64,000 nt of DNA from Polynucleobacter bastaniensis (GCF_018882205.1 NZ_JACVOU010000003.1:1-64000); one strand, 5' to 3'; numbered from the stretch's first letter, positions 1 to 8,819 are shown. Notes: generated by a model from the sequence alone, not told the origin. A program made the numbers and translations.

Positions 1-66
1 TGAACTGACCTGATTTTTAGTACCACCCTAGAAGAGAGGATTTTTGATAATCTTCACCTTAAAGGA

Positions 67-357
67 GTGCTAAATATGGCAAAAGGTCAGCGTCTTAAAC
101 CCGAGCAAATCGTCACCTTATTGCGTCAAATCGATGTTTTAACCACCAATGGCAAAACCCTAGCCCAGGCTTGTAAAGAAGTGGGTACGGTTGAGCAAAG
201 CTATTACCGTTGGCGCAAGATCTACGGCGGTATGAAAGTCGATCAGGCTCGTAAGTACAAAGATCTAGAGCTAGAAAATACCCGCTTAAAGAAGCTTGTT
301 GCCGATCTCTCCTTGCGCGAGGTCATGCTTAAGGAAGTCATTAAGGGAAACTTCTAA
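67..357 (+). CDS. IS3-family transposase OrfA (helix-turn-helix subunit)
   Basis: A 96-residue protein matching the DNA-binding OrfA of IS3-family elements. The N-terminal half reads like a transposase_8 helix-turn-helix (KPEQIVTLLRQIDVL, then ACKEVGTVEQSYYRWRKIYGG). The second half is a leucine-zipper-like stretch (LELENTRLKKLVADL) used for multimerisation. Its ATG follows an AAAGGAGTG ribosome binding site. The last codons overlap a GGGAAAC slippery heptamer that lets ribosomes continue into orfB to make the OrfAB transposase; OrfA alone normally represses or modulates transposition. Confidence 0.93.
   Translation: MLNMAKGQRLKPEQIVTLLRQIDVLTTNGKTLAQACKEVGTVEQSYYRWRKIYGGMKVDQARKYKDLELENTRLKKLVADLSLREVMLKEVIKGNF
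345..351 (+). other. Programmed -1 frameshift slippery heptamer GGGAAAC
   Basis: In the orfA frame the sequence reads G GGA AAC. Slippage by one base gives GGG AAA, and the orfB frame is open from 345 onward. The orfA stop codon lies at 355-357, four bases downstream. This is the canonical X XXY YYZ arrangement for producing OrfAB in IS3-family elements. Confidence 0.8.
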
Positions 358-386
358 GCCCTGCTAAACGCAAAACAGCTGCTCAG

Positions 387-1217
387 GTGTTGATGAATAA
401 ATACTCAACATCAGAGCGCTTAGCTTGTGAATTAGTGGGGCTATCCAGAGCAGCTTATCGTTATATGCCACTGCCTAAAGATGACGAAGAGCCCCTACGG
501 GCTGAAGTCATCCGTATGGCGAGCACCTATGGCCGATATGGTTATCGATTTATTGCTGGGATGATGCGTAATGCCGGCTGGGGACAAGCTACGACAAGCA
601 AGGTAGCTCGTATCTGGCGGCAAGAGGGTCTGAAGATCCCACAAAAGCAACCTCCTAGAGGTAGGCTCTGGTTTAACGATGGCAGTTGTATGCGGCTTCG
701 AGCCAACTATCCCAATCATGTTTGGAGTTATGACTTTGTGTTCATTAGAGATGCGTATGGTGGCAAGATCCGGATGCTCACCCTGATTGATGAGTTCACT
801 AGAAAGTGTTTAACGATCCACTGCGCTAGAAGAATTGGATCGATCCAGGTGATTGAACAACTGGCCAACGCCATGATTGACAACGGTATCCCGCAATATA
901 TTCGATCGGACAATGGCCCAGAATTTATTGCTAAAGAGCTACGTAGTTGGTTATCTGGGGTTGGAGTGAAAACCGCTTACATTGAACCGGGTAGTCCTTG
1001 GGAGAATGGCTTTTGTGAAAGCTTTAATGGCACCTTCAGAGACAATTTATTAGATGGAGAAATCTTCTATAGCCTAAAAGAAGCCCAGATCATCGTGGGG
1101 GAGTGGGTCAAGCACTATAACCAAGTCAGGCCTCATAGCGCTTTAGGTTACAGACCACCAGCACCTCAAACCCAAGTGCCCAAAATAATCCAGAATCAAC
1201 CCATGTTGCTGCAATGA
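387..1217 (+). CDS. IS3-family transposase OrfB (DDE integrase domain)
   Basis: The catalytic half of the IS3-family transposase. The DDE triad is visible as YDFVF (first Asp), SDNGPEF (second Asp) and PWENGFCESFNGT (Glu), spaced as in the rve integrase-core family. The C-terminus has the usual HYNQVRPHSALGYRPP motif. The boundary given is the GTG-started ORF. The reading frame is open from 345, and expression most likely occurs as the OrfAB fusion by frameshift rather than from this GTG. No internal stop or deletion is seen. Confidence 0.93.
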   Translation: MLMNKYSTSERLACELVGLSRAAYRYMPLPKDDEEPLRAEVIRMASTYGRYGYRFIAGMMRNAGWGQATTSKVARIWRQEGLKIPQKQPPRGRLWFNDGSCMRLRANYPNHVWSYDFVFIRDAYGGKIRMLTLIDEFTRKCLTIHCARRIGSIQVIEQLANAMIDNGIPQYIRSDNGPEFIAKELRSWLSGVGVKTAYIEPGSPWENGFCESFNGTFRDNLLDGEIFYSLKEAQIIVGEWVKHYNQVRPHSALGYRPPAPQTQVPKIIQNQPMLLQ

Positions 1218-1292
1218 TTTACTATAGAAAAACTCTCTTTGGTATTGGACCTAAATTGACAGCAGTTCATATTCACCTAAAAAGTTACTTTA

Positions 1293-2408
1293 ATGCCTTT
1301 TAAACCAAACCTACTGATTACTGGAGCAAACGGATTTATTGGCGGAGCTTTGACGGCCAAGCTTTTTGCTGGCAATGAAGCCTACGATACGCTTTTCTTA
1401 ATTCGCTCATCAAAACCTGAAGAGGGCATGGTGAGGTTAGTTAACACACTCAGAAATCATGGCATTAAAACAGGGCAGTTATTAAAGCTTAGGTTAGAGC
1501 AGATTCTGTGCGGTGATTTAAATGTTGTGAATCGTTGGATCGATGACCCACGCTTGAGCTCCATTGAAAATGTTGTTAGCTCTGCCGCAGTAGCCTCTTT
1601 TGGTAACAACCCCTCTATTTGGCCTACGAATGTAGACGGGGTTTTAAATATGGCTCATGGCCTAAGTCATCGGTGTAAGTTAAAAAGATTTCTTCACATT
1701 GGTACCGCAATGGCTTGTGGATTAGATTCACCAAATCCCGTCCTCGAGGGCTATAACCGTGGTAAAAAAACTCAGCATTTTTTAGAGTACACGCATAGCA
1801 AATATGAAGTTGAGCAACGCCTAAAGGAAGAATTGCCTGATTTACCCCTAGTCATTGCTAGACCATCCATTGTTGTTGGGCACACCAAGTTAGGTTGTAA
1901 GCCGTCGGGCAGTATCTTTTGGATTTTTAGAATAGCGTTGGCACTAAAAGCATTCCCTTGTACTTTAGAGCAGAAGATTGATGTAGTTCCAGTAGATTAT
2001 TGTGCCGATGCCCTTTATTTGCTTTTAACTAAACCAAAGCTAAAGTATGACTCGTACCATATCTCAGCGGGAGAAAAGTATTCCTCAAGTTTTGCTGAAA
2101 TTGATGAAGCTATTGCTAAAGCTACAGGCAGGTCAAAGATAGAGGGTTATCAACAAAAATCATATGAGCAGATACTTCTCATGAAAAATCAATTCAAATC
2201 ACTTCTTGGCGAATGTAATCGACGCATTGTGGCTAAAGCAATTAAAACTTATGGAAACTTTTCAACCCTTGAACTTGCTTTTGATAATCAAAGATTGATT
2301 GAAGAGGGAATGAGTGAACCCACTCCATTAGCAAAGTACGCGGGGCTTTGTGAGCTAACCAGTAAAGATATTTTGATATCTGAGCAAATGAAGTTTGATT
2401 ACAAATAA
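1293..2408 (+). CDS. NAD(P)-dependent epimerase/thioester-reductase-like SDR protein
   Basis: A 371-residue extended short-chain dehydrogenase/reductase. The nucleotide-binding motif TGANGFIG is at residues 10-17, an active-site YxxxK (YTHSK) is near residues 166-170, and ARPSIVVGH follows, typical of the NAD_binding_4 / male-sterility subgroup that reduces or isomerises acyl or sugar substrates. The substrate cannot be told from sequence. No clear ribosome binding site precedes the ATG. The IS right end is 24 bp upstream, so the native promoter is probably displaced and expression may depend on the insertion sequence. It stands alone, convergent with the RND operon. Confidence 0.75.
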   Translation: MPFKPNLLITGANGFIGGALTAKLFAGNEAYDTLFLIRSSKPEEGMVRLVNTLRNHGIKTGQLLKLRLEQILCGDLNVVNRWIDDPRLSSIENVVSSAAVASFGNNPSIWPTNVDGVLNMAHGLSHRCKLKRFLHIGTAMACGLDSPNPVLEGYNRGKKTQHFLEYTHSKYEVEQRLKEELPDLPLVIARPSIVVGHTKLGCKPSGSIFWIFRIALALKAFPCTLEQKIDVVPVDYCADALYLLLTKPKLKYDSYHISAGEKYSSSFAEIDEAIAKATGRSKIEGYQQKSYEQILLMKNQFKSLLGECNRRIVAKAIKTYGNFSTLELAFDNQRLIEEGMSEPTPLAKYAGLCELTSKDILISEQMKFDYK

Positions 2409-2610
2409 CTAAGATTACTTAATGTCCAAGAAGCAATGTCCTTTAAAAAGACACTTCATGTAGCGGTGGCGAGGGCTCCAAGGATGTTCCATCCCTGTGG
2501 CAGTCGAGTTTCCTAACCAAACATTAACTACCGTACCCCTTGTGCTAGTGTTTCTATTCCGCCATGGGCCATCAATAATTACGATACCTATCTTTTTAGA
2601 CTATTTTCTT

Positions 2611-5600
2611 TTATGGCTTGGGAGATTTAGATTGCACATGCAACCACCAGCGAGCAAGATTCAGCCTGGCATCTTCCAAAAGGTCGTAGACTACTGGGAT
2701 TACCATTAAGCTCAATAGGGTAGAGGTTATCAACCCGCCAATGACACTAATTGCCATGGGGGAGCGGAAACTTGGATCAGCTGAGCCCCAGCTCGCTGCA
2801 ATTGGCAGCATGCCCGCACCCATTGCAATGCTGGTCATCACAATTGGACGTACACGCTTATGGCAGGCGCCTATAAGGGCATCAAGTCGTGCAAGCCCTT
2901 GATCACGTTGGGCAACGATCGCATATTCTACTAATAAGATAGAGTTTTTAGTAGCAATACCCATCAGCATTACCAAGCCAATCAAGGAGGGCATAGAAAA
3001 GCTTTGATTTGCAGCAAGTAGTGCAACAAAAGCGCCCCCTAAGGATAGGGGTAATGCTACTAGAATTGTTAAAGGATGTAATAAATCCTTGAAAAGTAAC
3101 ACTAAAACAATGAAGATGCACAGTACGCCGGTTAGCATAGCAAGGCCGAAGCTCGCGAATAACTCTTCCATAATCTCCGCATCACCTACCTCAATAATGC
3201 GGACACCCCGAGGCAAGTCGCGTACCGATGGCAAAGAATGCACTACTTCTGTAACTTTACCAAGCGGTAAGTCAGCAAGCACGATTTCAAAGCTAATATT
3301 GCGAGTACGATCGTAACGGTCAATAACTGCCGGGCCTCCAGCAAGCTCCAATGTAGCAACTTGCGCAAGCATTACAGGAGCCCGAGCACCTGGCACATTA
3401 AGTCGCTCAATAACTGATAAATCTCGACGCGCAGTATCATCAAGCCGCACCACAATTGGTATCTGTCTTTGCTCCAGGCTCAACTTAGGTAAAGCAGTGT
3501 CGTAGTCACCTAAAGTTGCTATACGAAGAGTTTCGCCAATTGAGGCACTAGTTACACCAAGATCAGTAGCGCGGGCGTTATCAAGTCGTGCAACAATCTC
3601 CGGACGAACTAATGATGCTGTTGACGATACGTTACCTAGACCGGAGATCGTTCGTAGATCGCGCTCCACAGAGCGAGCAGCTAGCTGTAGGGCTTGGGGA
3701 TCATCACCAGCCAGAACGAGAACGTATTTTTCGCCTGAACTACCAAGACCAACTTTAGTACGGACAGCAGGAATCACCTCAAGCTCGTTACGCATGCGGT
3801 TCTCTATGATTTGTTTTTTTTGGCGCTCCCCGCGTGCTACTAACTGTACTGTGAGGGTTGCGCGTCGAACCTCGGCTGCATCAGTTGCCGAGAATGGATC
3901 ACTACCAACATTACCTGCGCCAATGGTGGTGTAGACGCTTCGGACTTCAGGCATTCGCATTATTACAGCACGGGCTTGTTCTGCTGCTGCTATAGTCTCG
4001 ACTAGCGCGGATCCGGGCTGTAACTCTAGCATTACTTGTGTTTGCGAGCTATCGTCGGCTGGCAAGAAACCTTGGGGGAGAAGCGGAATTAATGCTAAAG
4101 ATCCGATAAAAAAGCCTCCAGATAGCAAGAGTGTTGCTAGACGGTGCCGAAGACACCAGTCAACCATACGCAGATAAACCTTCATCCAGCTCGGATCTCG
4201 AACGTAAGTATTCGATGTACTTGGACGCAATAAATAGGCAGCCATCATAGGTGTAAGAACACGGGCAACTACAAGCGAAGCAAATACCGCGAGGGCTGCC
4301 GTCCAGCCAAATTGCTTAAAGAATTTTCCAGCAATACCGCTCATGAAAGCTGTTGGCAGAAAAACTGCAATTAGCGTGAAAGTAGTTGCGATTACCGCCA
4401 GTCCAATTTCATCAGCGGCATCCATTGCGGCCTGGTAGGGTGTTTTACCCATCTGAAGATGGCGTACGATATTTTCAACTTCAACGATCGCATCATCGAC
4501 GAGAACACCAATAACCAGGGAAAGTGCTAGTAAGGTGACGATGTTAAGACTAAATCCTAGCCAGACCATTCCTGCAAAAGCCGGTATTACTGATAGTGGT
4601 AAAGCGACTGCTGATATTAATGTAGCGCGCCATTCGCGTAAAAATATCCAAACCACGATTACTGCAAGTAATGCACCCTCATATAGTAACTTGAGAGAGT
4701 TGTGATATTCCTCTTGCACTGGAGTGACGAAATCAAAAGCTTCAGTTAAAGCAATATGCTCATGGCGTTGTTTAAGTTCGTTAAGAGCAAGTCTCACTGC
4801 ATTACCCACTACAATTTCGCTTTCACCTCGACTTCGTGCCACCTCAAAGCCAACAACAGGGCGGCCATCAAGAAGTGCGGCAGAACGTGCTTCACCCACC
4901 GTATCCTTTACCGTAGCTACTTGGCCAAGACGAATTTGCTGTACTAAATCACCGCTAGCGCGAGACACTGACAGCTCAGTTGCAGCAAGTTCTGCAACAT
5001 TATTTGCTTTGCCTAAGGTGCGTACTGACTGTTCGAGTCCGCCAATAGAAGCTCTTCCTCCTGAACTTTCATTTTGAATAATTCGAAGTTGTTGGGAGAT
5101 TTCTGCGGCGGTTAAGCCTAATGCATTTAACTTCAAAGGGTCAAGTGAGACGCGAATCTCGCGATTTACTCCTCCAACCCGGTTAACCGAGCCCACACCC
5201 TTAATCGCTAATAATGTGCGGGATATTTCATAGTCGATAAACCAACTCAGGGCCTCGTTATCGAGTGATGTTGAGCTTACAGTGAATGCAAGGATGGGTT
5301 GGCTTGCAAGGTCGAGCTTTTGTACAACTGGGTCACGTAAATCAGCAGGAAGTTCTGCGCGCACACTTTGTAAGGCTGAACGTACATCATCAACTGCTTC
5401 CTGAACTGGCTTCTCGAGACGAAACTCTACCGTCATCGTTACTGCACTATCTTGGATTTTAGTAGTGATGTGCTTTAGCCCTTGGAGAGAAGCAATTGAG
5501 TTTTCTATCTTACGTGCCACATCGGTTTCTAATGCGGAGGGTGATGCTCCTGAAAGTGACGTACTTAGAATTACCGTAGGTAAACCGATATCGGGATAGT

Positions 5601-5709
5601 TTTGTACTTTCATCCCATGAAATGCAACTATTCCCGCAAAGGTCATCATTACAAAAAGCATGACCGCACCTAGCGGATTGCGAATTGACCACGATGAGAC
5701 GTTGATCAT
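2611..5709 (-). CDS. RND-family multidrug efflux permease (HAE1 type)
   Basis: A 1032-residue inner-membrane proton/drug antiporter, full length for the AcrB/MexB family. It opens with the usual short cytoplasmic stretch and TM1 (SIRNPLGAVMLFVMMTFAGI). The transmembrane proton-relay residues are present: adjacent Asp residues in GVLVDDAIVEVEN (about 404-405) and Lys in GIATKNSILLVEY (about 921). It overlaps the upstream adaptor gene by 4 bp and is translated after it. No outer-membrane TolC-type channel is encoded here, so it must borrow one. The substrate is unknown. Confidence 0.94.
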   Translation of the reverse strand: MINVSSWSIRNPLGAVMLFVMMTFAGIVAFHGMKVQNYPDIGLPTVILSTSLSGASPSALETDVARKIENSIASLQGLKHITTKIQDSAVTMTVEFRLEKPVQEAVDDVRSALQSVRAELPADLRDPVVQKLDLASQPILAFTVSSTSLDNEALSWFIDYEISRTLLAIKGVGSVNRVGGVNREIRVSLDPLKLNALGLTAAEISQQLRIIQNESSGGRASIGGLEQSVRTLGKANNVAELAATELSVSRASGDLVQQIRLGQVATVKDTVGEARSAALLDGRPVVGFEVARSRGESEIVVGNAVRLALNELKQRHEHIALTEAFDFVTPVQEEYHNSLKLLYEGALLAVIVVWIFLREWRATLISAVALPLSVIPAFAGMVWLGFSLNIVTLLALSLVIGVLVDDAIVEVENIVRHLQMGKTPYQAAMDAADEIGLAVIATTFTLIAVFLPTAFMSGIAGKFFKQFGWTAALAVFASLVVARVLTPMMAAYLLRPSTSNTYVRDPSWMKVYLRMVDWCLRHRLATLLLSGGFFIGSLALIPLLPQGFLPADDSSQTQVMLELQPGSALVETIAAAEQARAVIMRMPEVRSVYTTIGAGNVGSDPFSATDAAEVRRATLTVQLVARGERQKKQIIENRMRNELEVIPAVRTKVGLGSSGEKYVLVLAGDDPQALQLAARSVERDLRTISGLGNVSSTASLVRPEIVARLDNARATDLGVTSASIGETLRIATLGDYDTALPKLSLEQRQIPIVVRLDDTARRDLSVIERLNVPGARAPVMLAQVATLELAGGPAVIDRYDRTRNISFEIVLADLPLGKVTEVVHSLPSVRDLPRGVRIIEVGDAEIMEELFASFGLAMLTGVLCIFIVLVLLFKDLLHPLTILVALPLSLGGAFVALLAANQSFSMPSLIGLVMLMGIATKNSILLVEYAIVAQRDQGLARLDALIGACHKRVRPIVMTSIAMGAGMLPIAASWGSADPSFRSPMAISVIGGLITSTLLSLMVIPVVYDLLEDARLNLARWWLHVQSKSPKP

Positions 5710-6752
5710 CTAGGGTTGACCACTCGGACGCGATCACCATCACTTAAGAAGCCAACACCAGCGGAAACAATATTATCGTTCGCCGCCAAGCCCGAGATGA
5801 TTTCAATGCGATCGGCTGTTATCCGACCAGTCTGTACCTTGACTCGCTCAACCCGTTGATCAGATAAAAGCCGATATAAATAACTGAAGCCATCACGAAA
5901 GGTGACTGCTGGCTTTGGTACTGTCAAGACGGTACTTTGCCCGATTTCTAAACTACCCCTTATAAACATTCCAGGCTTGAGTCCTGAGCTACCCTTGGTA
6001 CCAATGCCTGGTAAATCAATATAGACTAATGCATTACGAGTTTGCGCATCCATGATGGGAGATATCAGGCGAACTTGTCCTTCTACGAGAGTGCCATTGG
6101 GCGCCTCTAGTTTTGCTCGCATACCTGGCTGGATACGTTCTAACTCATCTACGGTAATTTCTGCACGCCACTCTATACGCCCTTGCCGAATTAAACGAAA
6201 TAATTCACTACCGACCCCTGGTACTGAACCAACTGATGCCATGCGCGCAGAGATTATCCCTTCATCAGGTGCCATCAAAGTACATTGAGCAAGTCGTAGT
6301 TCTTGTAATTTCACTTGCGCACGCGCCATCTCCACCCGTGCCTGGGCACGTTGCTCATCTATTCGATTTCCACTCTGGCGGGATTCATCTAAAGTTGCTT
6401 CTGCCTCAGCAAGTCCCGCGCGGGCTTGCGCCAACTCGGCATGAATTGTGTCAGACGCAAAAACCGCAAGTACGTCGCCTGCGCGAACACGGTCGCCTAT
6501 GTCTACTCGAAGATCAATTAAGCGTAAACCCATCGTCTCAGTACCGATAATCGCTTCCTGCCAGATGCCAACGGTGCCATTTGTGGCAGTTTTAATTGAA
6601 AGAGTTTGCCGGACTGGTTTTGTAATGCTGATACTTAATGCAGGTTTGCCCTGTGCAGTCCCTGCGTCAGGGACTAGTGGCTGAGGCTTCACTTGAGAGT
6701 CTGCGTGAAGTGCTATAAAAGCAAGCGCCAATGGCATAAGAATTTTTTTCAT
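5706..6752 (-). CDS. RND efflux periplasmic adaptor (membrane fusion protein)
   Basis: A 348-residue HlyD/AcrA-type adaptor. It starts with a signal peptide (MKKILMPLALAFIALHADSQ) and continues with a biotinyl-lipoyl half-motif (DIGDRVRAGDVLAVF), a short Ala/Glu-rich coiled-coil hairpin (AELAQARAGLAEAEATLDE), the second lipoyl half (MAPDEGIISARMASVG) and beta-barrel and membrane-proximal domains. It would bridge the permease encoded directly downstream to an outer-membrane channel. It is the first gene of the two-gene operon; the promoter should lie in 6753-6910, where I recognise no regulator gene or operator. Confidence 0.92.
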   Translation of the reverse strand: MKKILMPLALAFIALHADSQVKPQPLVPDAGTAQGKPALSISITKPVRQTLSIKTATNGTVGIWQEAIIGTETMGLRLIDLRVDIGDRVRAGDVLAVFASDTIHAELAQARAGLAEAEATLDESRQSGNRIDEQRAQARVEMARAQVKLQELRLAQCTLMAPDEGIISARMASVGSVPGVGSELFRLIRQGRIEWRAEITVDELERIQPGMRAKLEAPNGTLVEGQVRLISPIMDAQTRNALVYIDLPGIGTKGSSGLKPGMFIRGSLEIGQSTVLTVPKPAVTFRDGFSYLYRLLSDQRVERVKVQTGRITADRIEIISGLAANDNIVSAGVGFLSDGDRVRVVNPR

Positions 6753-6911
6753 TTAAAGCTCAATTATTAATTTATCAACACTTCTGCTTCCTAAATCTTA
6801 ATTAAGTCCAATATCCATTGAGTAAATGTGGACATAACTTATTCATTAAATAGATGGCTCTAAGCGCTCCATAAAAGAAGGCTGATGGAGTATCGATTTA
6901 CCTAAAATATT

Positions 6912-7036
6912 TCATTGCACAGTTTATTGCACAGTCACATTTTAACGCTGTAAGCCATTGAAATATATAGACTTTTTAGCAGCCACGAATTCTTCTAAGG
7001 CGTAGGTCGCACGTTCGAATCGTGCTGGGCAGGCCA
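6912..7036 (+). repeat. tRNA-Arg(UCU) 3'-end repeat, copy 1
   Basis: The best-preserved copy. Positions 6992-7036 (45 nt) match tRNA positions 32-76: anticodon loop CTTCTAA (anticodon TCT), stem GGCGT, variable loop AGGTC, perfect T-arm GCACG/TTCGAAT/CGTGC, then TGGGCAG, discriminator G and CCA. The 5 nt before the loop do not pair with GGCGT, so the tRNA similarity begins exactly at the anticodon loop. Upstream are two direct ATTGCACAGT boxes 12 bp apart and a conserved spacer containing GTAAGCCATTGAAATATA. It lies in the 362-bp gap between the efflux operon and the toxin-antitoxin genes. Confidence 0.88.
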
Positions 7037-7114
7037 GATATCAAGAGGTCCGTACCGGACACATGCTTTACATCCGGTACCGACCACATAGTTTACAGTT
7101 GCCGTTCACCCTAA

Positions 7115-7444
7115 CTATTTTTTCCCATAAGCGGCATCATGGTCTGGCTCTATCAATAAGACTCGTAAAAAGTGATTTTCTCTAAAGCCAATCCCTCGAA
7201 TAGATTTGCTTACACGAAAGGAGTAGAGCGCTTCAATATTTTTAGGGGCTGCAATGCTGTGAATCTTTTCCCACTTCAAGCCCTTGTCTCGATAGATCTG
7301 GTTCCAGGTTAGTTGTGTGAGCTTTTTAAAGGTAGCCAATGCCTTTTCTTGCTCTGCTAGCTCTAAATCACTCCAGGAAGATTGAAAAACAGGACTATTA
7401 AGATCAAGCTCGACTAATGGCTCAGGCTTTACGTTTCGTGCCAT
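7115..7444 (-). CDS. Putative RelE-like toxin of a type II toxin-antitoxin pair
   Basis: A 109-residue basic protein. The C-terminal half (AAPKNIEALYSFRVSKSIRGIGFRENHFLRVLLIEPDHDAAYGKK) has the strand order and Arg-rich core of RelE/ParE-superfamily mRNA interferases and related plasmid-maintenance proteins. Its start overlaps the end of the preceding antitoxin-like gene by 23 bp, typical of translational coupling. The two genes are the only content between repeat copies 1 and 2. The family assignment rests on fold-like pattern and context rather than a decisive motif. Confidence 0.6.
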   Translation of the reverse strand: MARNVKPEPLVELDLNSPVFQSSWSDLELAEQEKALATFKKLTQLTWNQIYRDKGLKWEKIHSIAAPKNIEALYSFRVSKSIRGIGFRENHFLRVLLIEPDHDAAYGKK

Positions 7445-7712
7445 GCGCTTTAGCTATTTTTAATTTAGAAAGGTCGCTTGCTTTAGCGGGTGCTTTTTGT
7501 GCCCAGGCTAAAGCAGCAGTTAAATCCTTTTTAAGGGCTGGCGTATGCATCCACTTTTCATTATCTGGAATGACAGTGGCGGTGCGGATCAACCAAACTC
7601 CAGGCTCTGGGTTTTCAACTAGAACCTGACGTCCTGCATATTCTTTTCCAAGCGAGATTTGCCCACTCGATCCAATGGATTTAATAACTTGGTGATCTAT
7701 AACTGCGCCCAT
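7422..7712 (-). CDS. Putative AbrB/MazE-like antitoxin
   Basis: A 96-residue protein. The N-terminal segment GSSGQISLGKEYAGRQVLVENPEPGVWLIRTATVIPDNE resembles the SpoVT/AbrB swapped-hairpin DNA-binding fold (an xGxIxLpkeyaGrxvxve pattern). The C-terminal half (LKKDLTAALAWAQKAPAKASDLSKLKIAKA) is a helical tail that would wrap the toxin. Upstream antitoxin, downstream toxin and overlapping genes match autoregulated type II modules. It would bind its own promoter around 7713-7760, just before repeat copy 2. Confidence 0.6.
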   Translation of the reverse strand: MGAVIDHQVIKSIGSSGQISLGKEYAGRQVLVENPEPGVWLIRTATVIPDNEKWMHTPALKKDLTAALAWAQKAPAKASDLSKLKIAKAHGTKRKA

Positions 7713-7824
7713 GACATTCTCCTATATTCATGCAGCATTATTGCATGATGGCATGACTTTTGTCAAATAATGCTTATCAAGTGTTGAAAGCTAGATGAGG
7801 ATTTGTCTTTTAAGTAGCACTTAT

Positions 7825-7949
7825 GCATTGCACAGTTTATTGCACAGTTCCGATTGAATCGTGTAAGCCATTGAAATATATAGACTTTTGAACAGCCACG
7901 AATTCTTCTAAGGCGTAGGTCGCACGTTCGAATCGTGCTGGGCAGGCCA
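7825..7949 (+). repeat. tRNA-Arg(UCU) 3'-end repeat, copy 2
   Basis: The tRNA portion (7905-7949) is identical over all 45 nt to copy 1, and the upstream ATTGCACAGT pair and ATTGAAATATATAGACTTTT spacer are also kept. The distance between the 3' ends of copies 1 and 2 is 913 bp, which makes this the most recent-looking cassette of the array. It occupies most of the 441-bp gap between the antitoxin and lipoprotein genes. Confidence 0.88.
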
Positions 7950-8049
7950 AAAAAATCTGTTGACCCAAGTAATTCAATGCTTAGTGGGCGATTTTATTAA
8001 ATATCGTCCTCGGCGCTAAATTCATTAATACAGCACTTTGTAATTGATA

Positions 8050-8070
8050 GGGGACCAAATGGGGACCAAT
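8050..8070 (+). repeat. Direct repeat GGGGACCAAA/T, possible integrase arm site
   Basis: Two 10-bp direct repeats, GGGGACCAAA and GGGGACCAAT, one base apart, about 100 bp beyond the CCA end of repeat copy 2. Short tandem boxes of this kind flank att cores of tyrosine-integrase elements. No integrase gene is present, so the assignment is inferred from position only. Confidence 0.35.
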
Positions 8071-8153
8071 ACCCAAGGGTAATCCCTCTCCGAGACATCT
8101 AAAACTAGTTCTAATTCCTATATTCTTTGCTAACAATAAAGGTGAGGTTGAAT

Positions 8154-8819
8154 ATGAATCGTTTCGGATTGTTTGTAATTCTTTTAATGAGTATCTTTGC
8201 AACAGGATGTGCATCAATTACTGGTTCAAGAAACCAGCCAATCTCTGTGACAACGACTCATGAGGGAAAGCCGATTACTGGGGCTTACTGCACTCTGGTG
8301 AATGATAAGGGTACTTTTTATGTAAATACTCCCGGCACAGTGACTGTTCTAAAGGCATATGGCGACATGTCAGCTACGTGCAAAAAAGAGGAAAGCCATG
8401 TAGGAGTATCTGTTTTTCAGTCTGCAAGTGAAGGTGCAGTTTGGGGCAATATTATTGCAGGCGGTTTAATTGGTTACGCTGTCGATGCAGGTACAGGTGC
8501 CGGGTTTTCATATCCACCAACCCTAAATATTGAGATGATTAAAGGCAGTACTATTCCTGCATTACCAACTGGACCAAAGGCGTCTACAGCACCTGCTCCA
8601 GCTGCCCCAGGCGCAATCTACGAATCTCAATCTACAGGCGGAACAACCCCACCAGGACCTGCTAGAGCTGCAATCACTCAATCTAACCAAGCCAAGCCAG
8701 TGAATGACTTGCCAAATCCAGCAAAAAGACTTGATGACCTAAACAATATGCTCAAAAAGGGCTTAATCACCCCCGATGAATACAATACCAAGAAGGCGGA
8801 GATACTTAGGACTCTTTAA
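8154..8819 (+). CDS. Lipoprotein with C-terminal SHOCT-like domain
   Basis: A 221-residue exported protein. The start at 8154 follows AAAGGTGAGG; an upstream TTG at 8127 in the same frame is less likely. The signal peptide runs MNRFGLFVILLMSIFATGC, with a lipobox-like ATGC before the modified Cys. The middle has a conserved-looking beta-rich domain (QPISVTTTHEGKPITGAYCTLVNDKG) and a glycine-rich membrane-like segment, then a Pro/Ala linker. The final 30 residues (DDLNNMLKKGLITPDEYNTKKAEIL) match the short SHOCT motif. Function unknown. A strong terminator follows. Confidence 0.7.
   Translation: MNRFGLFVILLMSIFATGCASITGSRNQPISVTTTHEGKPITGAYCTLVNDKGTFYVNTPGTVTVLKAYGDMSATCKKEESHVGVSVFQSASEGAVWGNIIAGGLIGYAVDAGTGAGFSYPPTLNIEMIKGSTIPALPTGPKASTAPAPAAPGAIYESQSTGGTTPPGPARAAITQSNQAKPVNDLPNPAKRLDDLNNMLKKGLITPDEYNTKKAEILRTL

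Larger units (their letters stand above)
1..1269 (+). mobile_element. IS3-family insertion sequence (IS407-like group)
   Basis: The element carries orfA and orfB overlapping in a -1 arrangement, the layout of IS3-family elements. Its termini are imperfect inverted repeats: the left end begins TGAACTG at position 1 and the right end finishes CAGTTCA at 1269, and further matches continue inward over roughly 40 bp. The left end coincides with the window edge, so the target-site duplication cannot be checked and a few bases may be missing. Both ORFs are intact and the slippery site is present, so it may still be active. The right end lies 24 bp before the next gene. Confidence 0.9.

Noticed and set aside
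2497..2709. 70-codon plus-strand ORF after the epimerase gene
   Set aside because: Overlaps the 3' end of the RND permease on the other strand and has no ribosome binding site or recognisable pattern.
6912..7949. Functional tRNA-Arg gene
   Set aside because: Only positions 32-76 are present; the sequence before the anticodon loop cannot pair with the anticodon stem and no D-arm or 5' acceptor strand exists.
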